Below, piece after piece: positions 23,904 to 30,597 of a stretch of 33,205 bases of DNA. Source of the stretch: an uncultured Erysipelotrichaceae bacterium (lineage in GTDB: Bacteria; Bacillota_I; Bacilli_A; Erysipelotrichales; Erysipelotrichaceae); the NCBI GenBank assembly GCA_934699415.1, contig CAKUWO010000013.1, forward strand, positions 1-33,205. The letters run 5' to 3'. Position 1 is the first letter of the stretch. Every line of letters starts with the position of its first letter. Under the pieces are notes generated by a model. That model searched no databases, was not told the origin of the DNA, and was given only the letters and a program-made list of their open reading frames with translations. The translations under genes were made by a program, and so were the position numbers.

Positions 23904-24044
23904 AATAATATTGTTTGATAAATGAAGAATGTCTTAAGATATAAAGCTTAATATAATAAAAAGCTGAATAAATCATTTTTTATATAAAATATTAAAATAA
24001 TAATATTATTTAACTTAGGATATGTGAGTTTTGGTGTTTATTTT

Positions 24045-24073
24045 TTGAATTTATTTAAATTTATGCATAATAT
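24045..24073 (+). promoter_or_regulatory. Promoter of the structured RNA
   Basis: TTGAAT (24045-24050), a 17-base spacer and TAATAT (24068-24073) in very AT-rich DNA. It predicts a start near 24080, just before the first paired bases of the RNA. Confidence 0.5.
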
Positions 24074-24079
24074 AAAATT

Positions 24080-24222
24080 AAGGAACATGAGGTAGAGAAC
24101 ATAGCGCGATAACGCCTATATAGTCCTATAAGGTATGGTATAGGTAGAAAAAGAGATCATGGACAGGCTACACCAGGCGTGTTCCTAAAGGGTGAGCACT
24201 TCGCAAGAGGTGCTTTTCTTTT
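24080..24222 (+). ncRNA. Unidentified structured small RNA, about 140 nt
   Basis: GGAACATG (24082-24089) pairs with CGTGTTCC (24178-24185), closing a domain of about 105 bases. Inside are GGTAG with CTAC(A)C next to the closing stem, a hairpin ATAG(C)GCG-ATAA-CGCCTAT around 24101-24119, and CCTATA-loop-TATAGG around 24124-24145. A GTCC/GGAC pairing is an alternative. A terminator hairpin follows. The sequence is more GC-balanced than its AT-rich flanks, has its own promoter and contains no reading frame of note. It does not match my memory of tmRNA, SRP RNA, RNase P RNA or common riboswitches. No gene lies directly downstream, so an independent small RNA is more likely than a riboswitch. Confidence 0.6.
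24194..24222 (+). terminator. Terminator of the structured RNA
   Basis: AGCACTT (24195-24201) pairs with AGGTGCT (24208-24214) around CGCAAG, followed by TTTCTTTT. Confidence 0.8.
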
Positions 24223-24263
24223 GCCTAGCATAAAGGTGTAAAAGAAATGCATTTATATTGAAT

Positions 24264-24290
24264 AAAGAGCGAGGAAACTCGCTTTTTATT
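24264..24290 (+). terminator. Second terminator-like hairpin with a GAAA tetraloop
   Basis: Ten paired bases including AGCGAG-GAAA-CTCGCT (24268-24283), then TTTTATT. It could be a backup terminator for the small RNA or end a separate short transcript of about 40-70 bases; only a four-codon frame (24248-24262) lies before it. Confidence 0.75.
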
Positions 24291-24772
24291 ATAGGCAAAT
24301 GAACTTATAGGCAACTACTGTAAGGGTGAAAGGAGAAAGAATACCAGAAGAAATCAAAGACACTGCAGAAGTTATTGAAGAACAATCACAATAAAATGAG
24401 GATATTAACAATTTTAACTTCTTTTAATGCATTAAAGGTATGTTTAAAATGATATTCATTAACTAGTTGGAACAGAACCGAAAATAAGAGAGTCATAAAT
24501 ACATTAATAAGAACGGTCGATTTGATTGCTATATAGTTGTCAGACATTATAGAAATTAGTTGTAATTTGTAAAGCTAGATACAAAAGTTAAACGCAAAAA
24601 GAGGTCAATACCCAAAAACCATTGAAGAAAGCTCTTTATAAAAATTGATTAGCATATAGAAACTTAAAAACAAATAAAGGAAGACAATTTGGCATTAGTT
24701 TTACTACATGAAAAATTAGAAAGCTTTGTCAAAATTAAAACAATCAAGAGGTTTTTGATATATTAAGATATA
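24291..24772. other. Stretch without an intact gene
   Basis: About 480 bases with stops in all frames. It holds a Shine-Dalgarno followed by a 17-codon frame lacking a proper start, a short frame that reads LAYRNLKTNKG (24649-24681), and scattered AT-rich sequence. I see no complete gene, long repeat or RNA fold here; decayed coding sequence is the best guess. Confidence 0.5.
24341..24394 (+). pseudogene. Short coding remnant behind an intact ribosome binding site
   Basis: AAAGGAG (24329-24335) is followed five bases later by ATA and then an open frame reading IPEEIKDTAEVIEEQSQ and a TAA. The layout looks like a gene start in which ATG has become ATA and the rest has been lost. The acidic peptide is not recognisable. 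It could also be chance. Confidence 0.25.
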
Positions 24773-24795
24773 AAAAAAGCCCGTATATACGGACT
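24773..24795 (-). terminator. Terminator of tRNA-Leu
   Basis: On the minus strand AGTCCGTA (24795-24788) pairs with TACGGGCT (24785-24778; one G-T pair), followed by a T-run, 12 bases after the tRNA 3' end. The fold needs a slightly opened apex because only two bases separate the arms. Confidence 0.8.
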
Positions 24796-24807
24796 ATATA
24801 AGTAGTA

Positions 24808-24890
24808 TGGTGGGGGTAAAGAGACTCGAACTCTTACGGTCGCCCATTGGATTCTAAGTCCAACGCGTCTACCAATTTCGCCATACCCCC
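24808..24890 (-). tRNA. tRNA-Leu, anticodon UAG
   Basis: The minus strand folds as a class II tRNA: acceptor GGGGGTA with TACCCCC, discriminator A, encoded CCA (24808-24810), D-arm GCG/CGC, anticodon stem TTGGA/TCCAA with loop CTTAGAA (anticodon TAG), an extended variable arm, and T-arm AAGAG-TTCGAGT-CTCTT. It reads CUN leucine codons. Confidence 0.96.
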
Positions 24891-24901
24891 ACAACTACTA
24901 T

Positions 24902-24930
24902 ATTTTATGACAAAGTTTCTTATTAGACAA
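24902..24930 (-). promoter_or_regulatory. Promoter of tRNA-Leu
   Basis: Minus-strand TTGTCT (24930-24925), a 17-base spacer and TAAAAT (24907-24902). It lies between the preceding gene's stop codon and the tRNA. Confidence 0.65.
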
Positions 24931-24935
24931 GAAGA

Positions 24936-25844
24936 TTATTTCCAAAGATCAAATGGATAAGTGCCATCTTCTTTGAATTGTTCAAAGTGTGCTACTACTT
25001 TTGGCTTATCTTCCTTGTATGTAACACCAAACCAAGAATCGTTTGATGTTAAAACTTTTACTTTGCAGGCATTTTCTTTGATAAGTTCACCTACATGGTT
25101 AGGTAAAAGAGCTTCATACTTTAATGGGTTATTTTTAATGCCTTCTTCAATCTGTTCATCAAATAGTTTTTGAAGAGCAGGGATAATAGCTGGAGTGAAT
25201 CCCCAGAAGTTCATAGAAACTGGTGTATTGTTTGCTACTTCGATTTCTTTGTCTTCTTCACATACAACAGCTTGCTCATTAACATTTTTGATATTCATAG
25301 TTTCATGAATATCGCTTAAATAACCTTCTTCATCACGCTTGCAGAAACCACGTGTTACAGTACCATTTTCACTAAGTGTTTTAGAAAGTTCATAACCAAT
25401 CATACAATAATGGTTATCAGCAATACCGTTTTCAAAGAAGTTCATAACTTTGTTGAAAGCATCCTTACCATAATAGTCATCAGCATTGCAGATCACAAAT
25501 GGATCATCTTTTAAGATGTTACGGCATGCAAGAAGCGCATGTGTTGTTCCCCAAGGTTTTTCTCTACCTTCAGGGATAGTTATACCTTCAGGAATATCAG
25601 TAAGTGATTGATAAGCATATTCTACTTCCACAAATGGACGAATCTTTTTAACTAAATGTTCTTCAAAAGCTTCTTCGTGTTCCTTACGAATAATTAATAC
25701 TACTTTTTTAAAGCCACTCTTGATCGCATCATATATTGTAAAGTCAATAATAGACTCACCATTATTTCCAAGAGTGTCAATTTGTTTTAAACCGCCATAT
25801 CTTGATCCCATTCCGGCAGCTAGGATTACTAAAGTTGGTTTCAT
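24936..25844 (-). CDS. Sugar-phosphate nucleotidyltransferase family protein
   Basis: A 302-residue member of the NTP_transferase family. The N-terminal LAAGMGSRYGGLKQ is the nucleotide-binding signature, followed by ESIIDFTIYDAIKSGFKKVVLI, the GTTHALLAC segment and metal-binding CNADDYYG. VSMNFWGFTPAIIPAL is conserved in a Bacillota subgroup of unassigned specificity, often found near kinases of small alcohols or sugars. It probably activates a sugar or alcohol phosphate with NTP, but neither substrate is visible. It is monocistronic. AAAGGAG lies just before the ATG, and TATAAT (25874-25879, minus) gives an ordinary leader of about 23 bases. No clear terminator separates it from tRNA-Leu. 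Confidence 0.82.
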   Translation of the reverse strand: MKPTLVILAAGMGSRYGGLKQIDTLGNNGESIIDFTIYDAIKSGFKKVVLIIRKEHEEAFEEHLVKKIRPFVEVEYAYQSLTDIPEGITIPEGREKPWGTTHALLACRNILKDDPFVICNADDYYGKDAFNKVMNFFENGIADNHYCMIGYELSKTLSENGTVTRGFCKRDEEGYLSDIHETMNIKNVNEQAVVCEEDKEIEVANNTPVSMNFWGFTPAIIPALQKLFDEQIEEGIKNNPLKYEALLPNHVGELIKENACKVKVLTSNDSWFGVTYKEDKPKVVAHFEQFKEDGTYPFDLWK

Positions 25845-25873
25845 TGTTTTCTCCTTTTAGATAGTCATTAACT

Positions 25874-25901
25874 ATTATAATCTTATTTAAAAAAAGCACA
25901 A
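25874..25901 (-). promoter_or_regulatory. Promoter of the nucleotidyltransferase gene
   Basis: Minus-strand TATAAT (25879-25874) with a weak TTGTGC 16 bases upstream. A 15-base near-palindrome, ATAGTCATTAACTAT (25861-25875), overlaps the -10 end and the start of the leader and could be an operator. Confidence 0.45.
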
Positions 25902-25949
25902 TTTTTATATAAAGTATTAGTTGTCAAGATATTATAATTTTTGATTTGG

Positions 25950-25958
25950 TGTTATTAT
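25950..25958 (+). promoter_or_regulatory. Possible extended -10 promoter of tex
   Basis: TG-t-TATTAT (25950-25958) predicts a start near 25965, which leaves a 19-base leader with AAGGAG. A TATAAT at 25933-25938 is an alternative that would start about 20 bases earlier. Confidence 0.35.
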
Positions 25959-25983
25959 GGTACGACAAGGAGTTATTGATAAT

Positions 25984-28242
25984 ATGAACGAAACAATTAT
26001 TCAAAGTATTGCTAAAGAATTAAAAATTGGCATCGATCAAGCTGGTAACGCTTTTAAACTCTTAGAAGAAGGAAATACTGTTCCTTTTATTGCGCGTTAC
26101 CGTAAAGAAGCAACTAAAGGTTTGGATGAGGAACAAATCTTATATATTGAGAAACAATATCAATACCAAGAAAATTTAGCTTCTCGTAAAGAAGCTGTTT
26201 TAAAGCTTATTGCTGAACAGGGTAAATTAACTGATGAAATTAAAGAATCAATTGAGGCTTGCGATAAATTATCACAGGTAGAAGACCTTTATAAGCCATA
26301 TAAGCAAAAGAAAAAGACTAGAGCTGGTATTGCTATTAAAAATGGTTTACAACCATTAGCAGATTATATGCTTTCTTTACCAGAAACTGGTGATTTAGAA
26401 AAAGAGGCAAGCGCATATCTTAATGAAAATGTTAAGAATGTAAATGATGCCGTTAGCGGTGCCAAAGATATTATTGCTGAAAATGTCTCTGATAATGCGA
26501 AATTACGTTGGAGTTTTAAAGACACTATTCTTAAAACAGGTGTTATTGTAACTAAGAAGAAAAAAGATGCTGAAGATGAGAAAAAAGTATATGAAATGTA
26601 CTATGATCGCTCTGAAAAAATTAGTGATTTAGCTAACCATCGTATTATGGCTATCGATCGTGCTGAAAAAGAAAAAGTTATTTTAGTATCTTTCGGCTAT
26701 GATTTAGAAGCTTTAGAAAAAGAAGCTCAAGAGTTTTATATTGGTGCTTCTAATACTTATCTAGAAAATGAATTAATTGAAGCAATTAATGATGGATGCG
26801 AAAGATTATTATTACCTAGTATTGAAAATGAAATTCGCAGTGATTTATCTTTAAGAGCTCATACCAGTTCAATTGAAGTATTCTCATTAAATCTTGAAAA
26901 GCTTTTATTACAAGCTCCGCTTAAAGGACGTGTTGTTTTAGGTTTCGACCCTGGTTTCTATAATGGTTGCAAATTAGCAGTCTTAGATGAAACAGGTAAG
27001 ATGCTTACAGTTGATAAAGTTTTCCCATTTAGAAAAGACGGTAATATTGAAGCTACCAATAAAAAATTGCTTAAATTAATTAATGATTATAAAGTTGAAA
27101 TCATTGCGATTGGTAATGGCACAGCTTCAAGAGAAAGCGAAAAATTAATTGCTGACCTAATTAAAGATAATAATTTTAATGTAAGTTATGCAATTGTATC
27201 CGAAGCCGGAGCATCAGTTTGGTCAGCTCAAGAAGAAGCTCGTAAAGAATTCCCTGATATGGCAGTAGAAGAAAGAAGTGCAGTTAGTATTGGTCGTCGT
27301 CTTTTAGATCCACTAGCTGAGCTTATTAAGATAGATCCTAAATCAATTGGTGTTGGTCAATATCAACATGATTTACCAGTTAAGGATTTAAGTGAAAGAC
27401 TTGATGAAGTTGTTATGAAATGTGTTAACCGTACAGGTGCTGACTTAAATACTGCAAGTCCTGAGCTTTTAATGCATATTTCAGGTTTAAATAGTGCTAC
27501 TGCTAGAGAAATTGTTAATTATCGTAATGAAAATGGACGTTTTACAAATCGTAAAGAATTACTTAAAGTTAAAAAGCTCGGAGCTAAAACTTTCACTCAA
27601 TGTGCTGGTTTCTTAAGAATTGTTGGGGGTGATGAACCACTTGATGAAACAGGTATCCATCCAGAAAGTTATGATGCTGCAAGAAAAGTAATGAAAGCTT
27701 GTGGCATTACTAGTCTTGGCATTATGGATGCTGAATTCCCTGAAGAAAAGATTAAAGACTTAGATATCGATGCTTATACATTAAAAGATATCGAAGATGC
27801 GATTCGTCAACCATTACGTGACTATCGTGAACAGTTTGAAGGAGCATTACTTAAGAGCGATGTTTTAGAACTTAAAGATTTACATATCGGTGATGAATTA
27901 TCAGGTACTGTTCGTAACGTTGTTGACTTTGGTGCTTTTGTTGATATCGGTTTACATGAAGATGGTTTAGTTCATATCTCAAAGATGAGCATGCAAAAGA
28001 TTAATCATCCAAGTGATAAAGTAGCTGTTGGTGATATTGTTAAAGTATTTGTTATTGGTGTTGATGAACAAAAAGGTAAAGTTCAATTATCACTTTTATC
28101 TCCTGATGATTTAACAAAAAGAGATGCAATGTATAAATTAAACAAGAATCGTCATAAAGCTAATCGACCACATAAAGCTAAAACGGAAGAAATTAGTATG
28201 GAAGAAGCAACTAGACGTTTACTTGAGCGTTTCGGTAAATAA
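25984..28242 (+). CDS. tex: Tex-family S1 RNA-binding protein
   Basis: A 752-residue Tex protein (the bacterial relative of Spt6) that binds nucleic acids and is linked to transcription and stress tolerance. The start is ATG 25984 (MNETIIQSIAKELKI), the family's usual N-terminus, 10 bases after AAGGAG; an earlier in-frame ATG at 25957 would add nine residues and lacks its own site. NTVPFIARYRKEATKGLDEEQI is the N-terminal hallmark. The YqgF-like domain shows LGFDPGFYNGCKLAVLD, the helix-hairpin-helix part ASPELLMHISGLNSATAREIV, and a C-terminal S1 domain begins with GTVRNVVDFGAFVDIG. All parts are intact. It is followed by a strong terminator. Confidence 0.95.
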   Translation: MNETIIQSIAKELKIGIDQAGNAFKLLEEGNTVPFIARYRKEATKGLDEEQILYIEKQYQYQENLASRKEAVLKLIAEQGKLTDEIKESIEACDKLSQVEDLYKPYKQKKKTRAGIAIKNGLQPLADYMLSLPETGDLEKEASAYLNENVKNVNDAVSGAKDIIAENVSDNAKLRWSFKDTILKTGVIVTKKKKDAEDEKKVYEMYYDRSEKISDLANHRIMAIDRAEKEKVILVSFGYDLEALEKEAQEFYIGASNTYLENELIEAINDGCERLLLPSIENEIRSDLSLRAHTSSIEVFSLNLEKLLLQAPLKGRVVLGFDPGFYNGCKLAVLDETGKMLTVDKVFPFRKDGNIEATNKKLLKLINDYKVEIIAIGNGTASRESEKLIADLIKDNNFNVSYAIVSEAGASVWSAQEEARKEFPDMAVEERSAVSIGRRLLDPLAELIKIDPKSIGVGQYQHDLPVKDLSERLDEVVMKCVNRTGADLNTASPELLMHISGLNSATAREIVNYRNENGRFTNRKELLKVKKLGAKTFTQCAGFLRIVGGDEPLDETGIHPESYDAARKVMKACGITSLGIMDAEFPEEKIKDLDIDAYTLKDIEDAIRQPLRDYREQFEGALLKSDVLELKDLHIGDELSGTVRNVVDFGAFVDIGLHEDGLVHISKMSMQKINHPSDKVAVGDIVKVFVIGVDEQKGKVQLSLLSPDDLTKRDAMYKLNKNRHKANRPHKAKTEEISMEEATRRLLERFGK

Positions 28243-28258
28243 AAATTATAAATAAAAT

Positions 28259-28296
28259 AAAACGGCGATTAAAGAAATCTTTAAATCGTCGTTTTT
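28259..28296 (+). terminator. Terminator of tex
   Basis: AAAACGGCGATTAAAG pairs with CTTTAAATCGTCGTTTT (one bulged A, one G-T pair) around AAAT, ending in T-rich sequence. Confidence 0.85.
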
Positions 28297-28327
28297 ATAA
28301 ATAAAAACTAGTTCATAGAACTAGTTT
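28297..28327 (-). terminator. Terminator of the lipoprotein gene
   Basis: A perfect 10-bp stem, AAACTAGTTC (28305-28314) with GAACTAGTTT (28318-28327). On the minus strand it is followed by TTTATTTAT and overlaps the stop codon. Confidence 0.8.
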
Positions 28328-29006
28328 AAGATATTACAAGTGGTAATACAGCTTTGAAATTCTGATCATTAATAGTTAAATGACCATCAATTCTAATTTC
28401 TTTATAATGTACATTATTAGGATTGATAGTGAATGTCATTTTATCGACACCAAGATTGAGACTGCTTGTGCCAAGTTTTGATAAAATATCATTTAAGAAA
28501 TTTTCACTATTTTGGAAAGCAAGAGTAATAATTACATCACCATCTTCACTTTTTACTGAAGAGAAAGAATCTTCTAATAATTGATTACGAATATTTTCAT
28601 TGAAAATCATATCAACAAGATCGGTACTTAATGGAGCAACACTTGTTTCTGTACCATTAAGATTGATATTCATTTTCTCTCTAGTATCTAATACTTCAAC
28701 ATTATATGAAATAAGAGGTACTTTTAAGTTAGCACTTAATTTATTGGTTCTAGTATCTTCTAAAGTAGAAATAAGTTCAACTTTAACAGGAACGCTTAAT
28801 AAACCAATTGAAGCTGAAGTTTCACCAGAAATAGTGAAAGAACCACTTTTTAAATTATCTTCTGCTGTTTTTAAATAATCAGCTACATCGATTTTTAATT
28901 CTTCAGCATCGTTATTGCTTTCAGATGATGATGGTTTTTTATTTGCTGCACAACCTGTAAGCAGCATTGTTAAACATAAAAATGATAATAAATATTTTGA
29001 TTTCAT
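28326..29006 (-). CDS. Lipoprotein of unknown function
   Basis: A 226-residue predicted lipoprotein. The signal peptide ends in the classic lipobox LTGC with the lipidated cysteine at 19, followed by a Ser/Asn-rich linker. The mature part has the alternating polar/hydrophobic pattern of a beta-rich fold (GSFTISGETSASIGLL, MTFTINPNNVHYKEIRID) and reminds me of LppX/LolA-like or DUF-type Bacillota lipoproteins, but I cannot name a family. It is monocistronic. No Shine-Dalgarno sequence precedes the ATG, and a TTTAAT box ends six bases before it, so this may be another leaderless gene. Confidence 0.8.
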   Translation of the reverse strand: MKSKYLLSFLCLTMLLTGCAANKKPSSSESNNDAEELKIDVADYLKTAEDNLKSGSFTISGETSASIGLLSVPVKVELISTLEDTRTNKLSANLKVPLISYNVEVLDTREKMNINLNGTETSVAPLSTDLVDMIFNENIRNQLLEDSFSSVKSEDGDVIITLAFQNSENFLNDILSKLGTSSLNLGVDKMTFTINPNNVHYKEIRIDGHLTINDQNFKAVLPLVIS

Positions 29007-29012
29007 GATTTA

Positions 29013-29018
29013 ATTAAA
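29013..29018 (-). promoter_or_regulatory. -10-like box of the lipoprotein gene, predicted leaderless
   Basis: Minus-strand TTTAAT (one mismatch to TATAAT), then six bases (TAAATC) and the ATG. The sequence is AT-rich, so this is weaker than the other cases. Confidence 0.35.
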
Positions 29019-29057
29019 CATTTATTTTATGGGAAAATAATGTGAAATTTATAAATG

Positions 29058-29087
29058 TTATGACACAAATATAAAATATGTCATAAT
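29058..29087 (+). promoter_or_regulatory. hflX promoter with an 8-bp inverted repeat
   Basis: TG-t-CATAAT (29079-29087) is an extended -10 element, with ATGACA 16 bases upstream as a possible -35. TTATGACA (29058-29065) and TGTCATAA (29079-29086) form a perfect inverted repeat spaced by 13 bases that overlaps both boxes, so it could be an operator. Confidence 0.4.
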
Positions 29088-29110
29088 TTGATATATGAAA
29101 GGTATTAAAA

Positions 29111-30331
29111 ATGATTAGAGCGATATTTGTAATTGTTAATTTAAAAGATAAAAAAGACTTCGATTTCTATATTGAAGAGAATAAAGAATTGTTAAAAACT
29201 GCTGGTTATGATGTTGTAGAAACAATTATTCAACAAGCACGTTCTTTAGATCCTAAAACAGCTATTCGTAGTGGCAAACTTGAAGAGCTCAAACAATTAG
29301 TTATTGAACAAGATGCTCAAGCAGTGGTTTTTTATAATCTTTTAACTTTTGCAATGCAAAAGAAACTTCAAGAAGAACTAGGCGTTGAAATTATAGATCG
29401 TGCCCATCTTATTTTAAATATCTTTGAGAAACATGCCGGAAGTAAAGAAGCTAAAAGACAAACCGAATTAGCGAGATTACGTTATGCTTTACCACAAAGG
29501 GTTAAAGAAAAAGGAGCCGAAGACCAAAGTGGTGGTGGCTCATTACATAATAAGGGAAGTGGTGAATCACGTAGCGCTTTACAAGCTAAAGCTAACAAAA
29601 GAAGAATTGCTGTTTTAGAAAAAGAAATTAAAAGTGCTGCTATTAAAGACGAAGAAAAGAAAAGACATCGTAAAAAATCTGGACTTAAAAAAGTAGCTTT
29701 AATTGGCTATACCAATGTAGGCAAGTCATCATTATTAAAAGCTTTAATGACTAGTAACGTTAAAGCACCAGAAGCCAAAGACCAGTTATTTGCAACGCTT
29801 GATGTAACTGTTAGAAGGATTGAATATAAGAATTATGTCTTTTTAGCATATGATACTGTTGGCTTTGTAAGTGATTTACCACATGAATTAATTGATTCAT
29901 TTAGAAGTACCTTAAGCTCATGTAAAGAAGCTGACTTATTACTTTTGGTAAGTGATATAACATCTAGGCAATATCTAATGCAAAAAGATGTGGCCTTAAA
30001 AACTTTAGGAACTATTGGTGCTAGTGATATACCATATCTTGAAGTATTTAATAAAGTTGATTTAGTAAAAGAAAGAGGCAAATATCCACTTGAAGTATCA
30101 GCCAATACTCTTGAAGGGATAGAAGAATTGAAAGCTAGAATTGCCTCACTACTCTATCCAGCTGATAAAGAAAGTGAAATAATTATTAAATATCATAATT
30201 TAGCATTACTTGAAAAATATAAAGCCCTTCTTGATATTACATATTTAAAAGATGAAGAAGAAGGCAAAAGAGTATTGATTAAAGGCGAAGATAAAACGAT
30301 TAATGAATTAATAAAGGAGAATAAAAAATGA
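29111..30331 (+). CDS. hflX: GTPase HflX
   Basis: A 406-residue ribosome-associated GTPase that splits stalled or heat-damaged 70S ribosomes. The N-terminal HflX domain shows GKLEELKQLV and DRAHLILNIFEKHAGSKEAK, followed by the glycine-rich ribosome-reaching part GAEDQSGGGSLHNKGSGESR and a basic helix. The G domain has G1 GYTNVGKSS (about 199-207), G3 DTVGF and G4 NKVD. GAAAGG (29096-29101) lies nine bases before the ATG. It leads an operon with a chorismate-mutase-like gene (four-base overlap) and an RNA methyltransferase. Confidence 0.95.
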   Translation: MIRAIFVIVNLKDKKDFDFYIEENKELLKTAGYDVVETIIQQARSLDPKTAIRSGKLEELKQLVIEQDAQAVVFYNLLTFAMQKKLQEELGVEIIDRAHLILNIFEKHAGSKEAKRQTELARLRYALPQRVKEKGAEDQSGGGSLHNKGSGESRSALQAKANKRRIAVLEKEIKSAAIKDEEKKRHRKKSGLKKVALIGYTNVGKSSLLKALMTSNVKAPEAKDQLFATLDVTVRRIEYKNYVFLAYDTVGFVSDLPHELIDSFRSTLSSCKEADLLLLVSDITSRQYLMQKDVALKTLGTIGASDIPYLEVFNKVDLVKERGKYPLEVSANTLEGIEELKARIASLLYPADKESEIIIKYHNLALLEKYKALLDITYLKDEEEGKRVLIKGEDKTINELIKENKK

Positions 30332-30597
30332 AAGATTTAAATGAATGTCGTGCAACAATTAATGAGATTGATTTAGAAATGAAGAAACTTTTCTTAAAAA
30401 GAAGAGAAACAGTTTTAGATGTCGTACGTTATAAGATGGCTCATGATTTACCGACTTATGACCCTTCAAGAGAATCAGAAATGAAAATTCGCTTAACAAA
30501 TGATTTAGAAGGAGATATTAAAGAAGAATATTTAGCTTTTCTTGAAGAAATTCTTTGTCTATCTAAAAAAGCACAAGATAAAGAAAGGGCTAAATAA
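30328..30597 (+). CDS. Chorismate mutase-like protein (AroQ type)
   Basis: An 89-residue all-helical protein with the AroQ pattern: ECRATINEIDLEMKKLFLKRRETVLDVVRYKM, then a short linker LPTYDPSRESEM that closely resembles the 'PIYDPxRE' segment of chorismate mutases. Helix 1 normally carries an active-site Arg and helix 2 a Lys; Arg8 and Lys41 (in RYKM) are candidates. Free-standing AroQ of this length converts chorismate to prephenate for Phe and Tyr synthesis. No other aromatic-pathway gene is nearby. It overlaps hflX by four bases and shares TAATG with the next gene. Confidence 0.75.
   Translation: MKDLNECRATINEIDLEMKKLFLKRRETVLDVVRYKMAHDLPTYDPSRESEMKIRLTNDLEGDIKEEYLAFLEEILCLSKKAQDKERAK

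Noticed and set aside
24080..24222. Structured RNA as a tmRNA, SRP RNA, RNase P RNA or common riboswitch
   Set aside because: Signature sequences of those RNAs that I can recall are absent, and no gene follows that a riboswitch could control.
25957..25983. Longer tex start (MVRQGVIDN)
   Set aside because: The family begins at MNETIIQ, with AAGGAG placed for ATG 25984.
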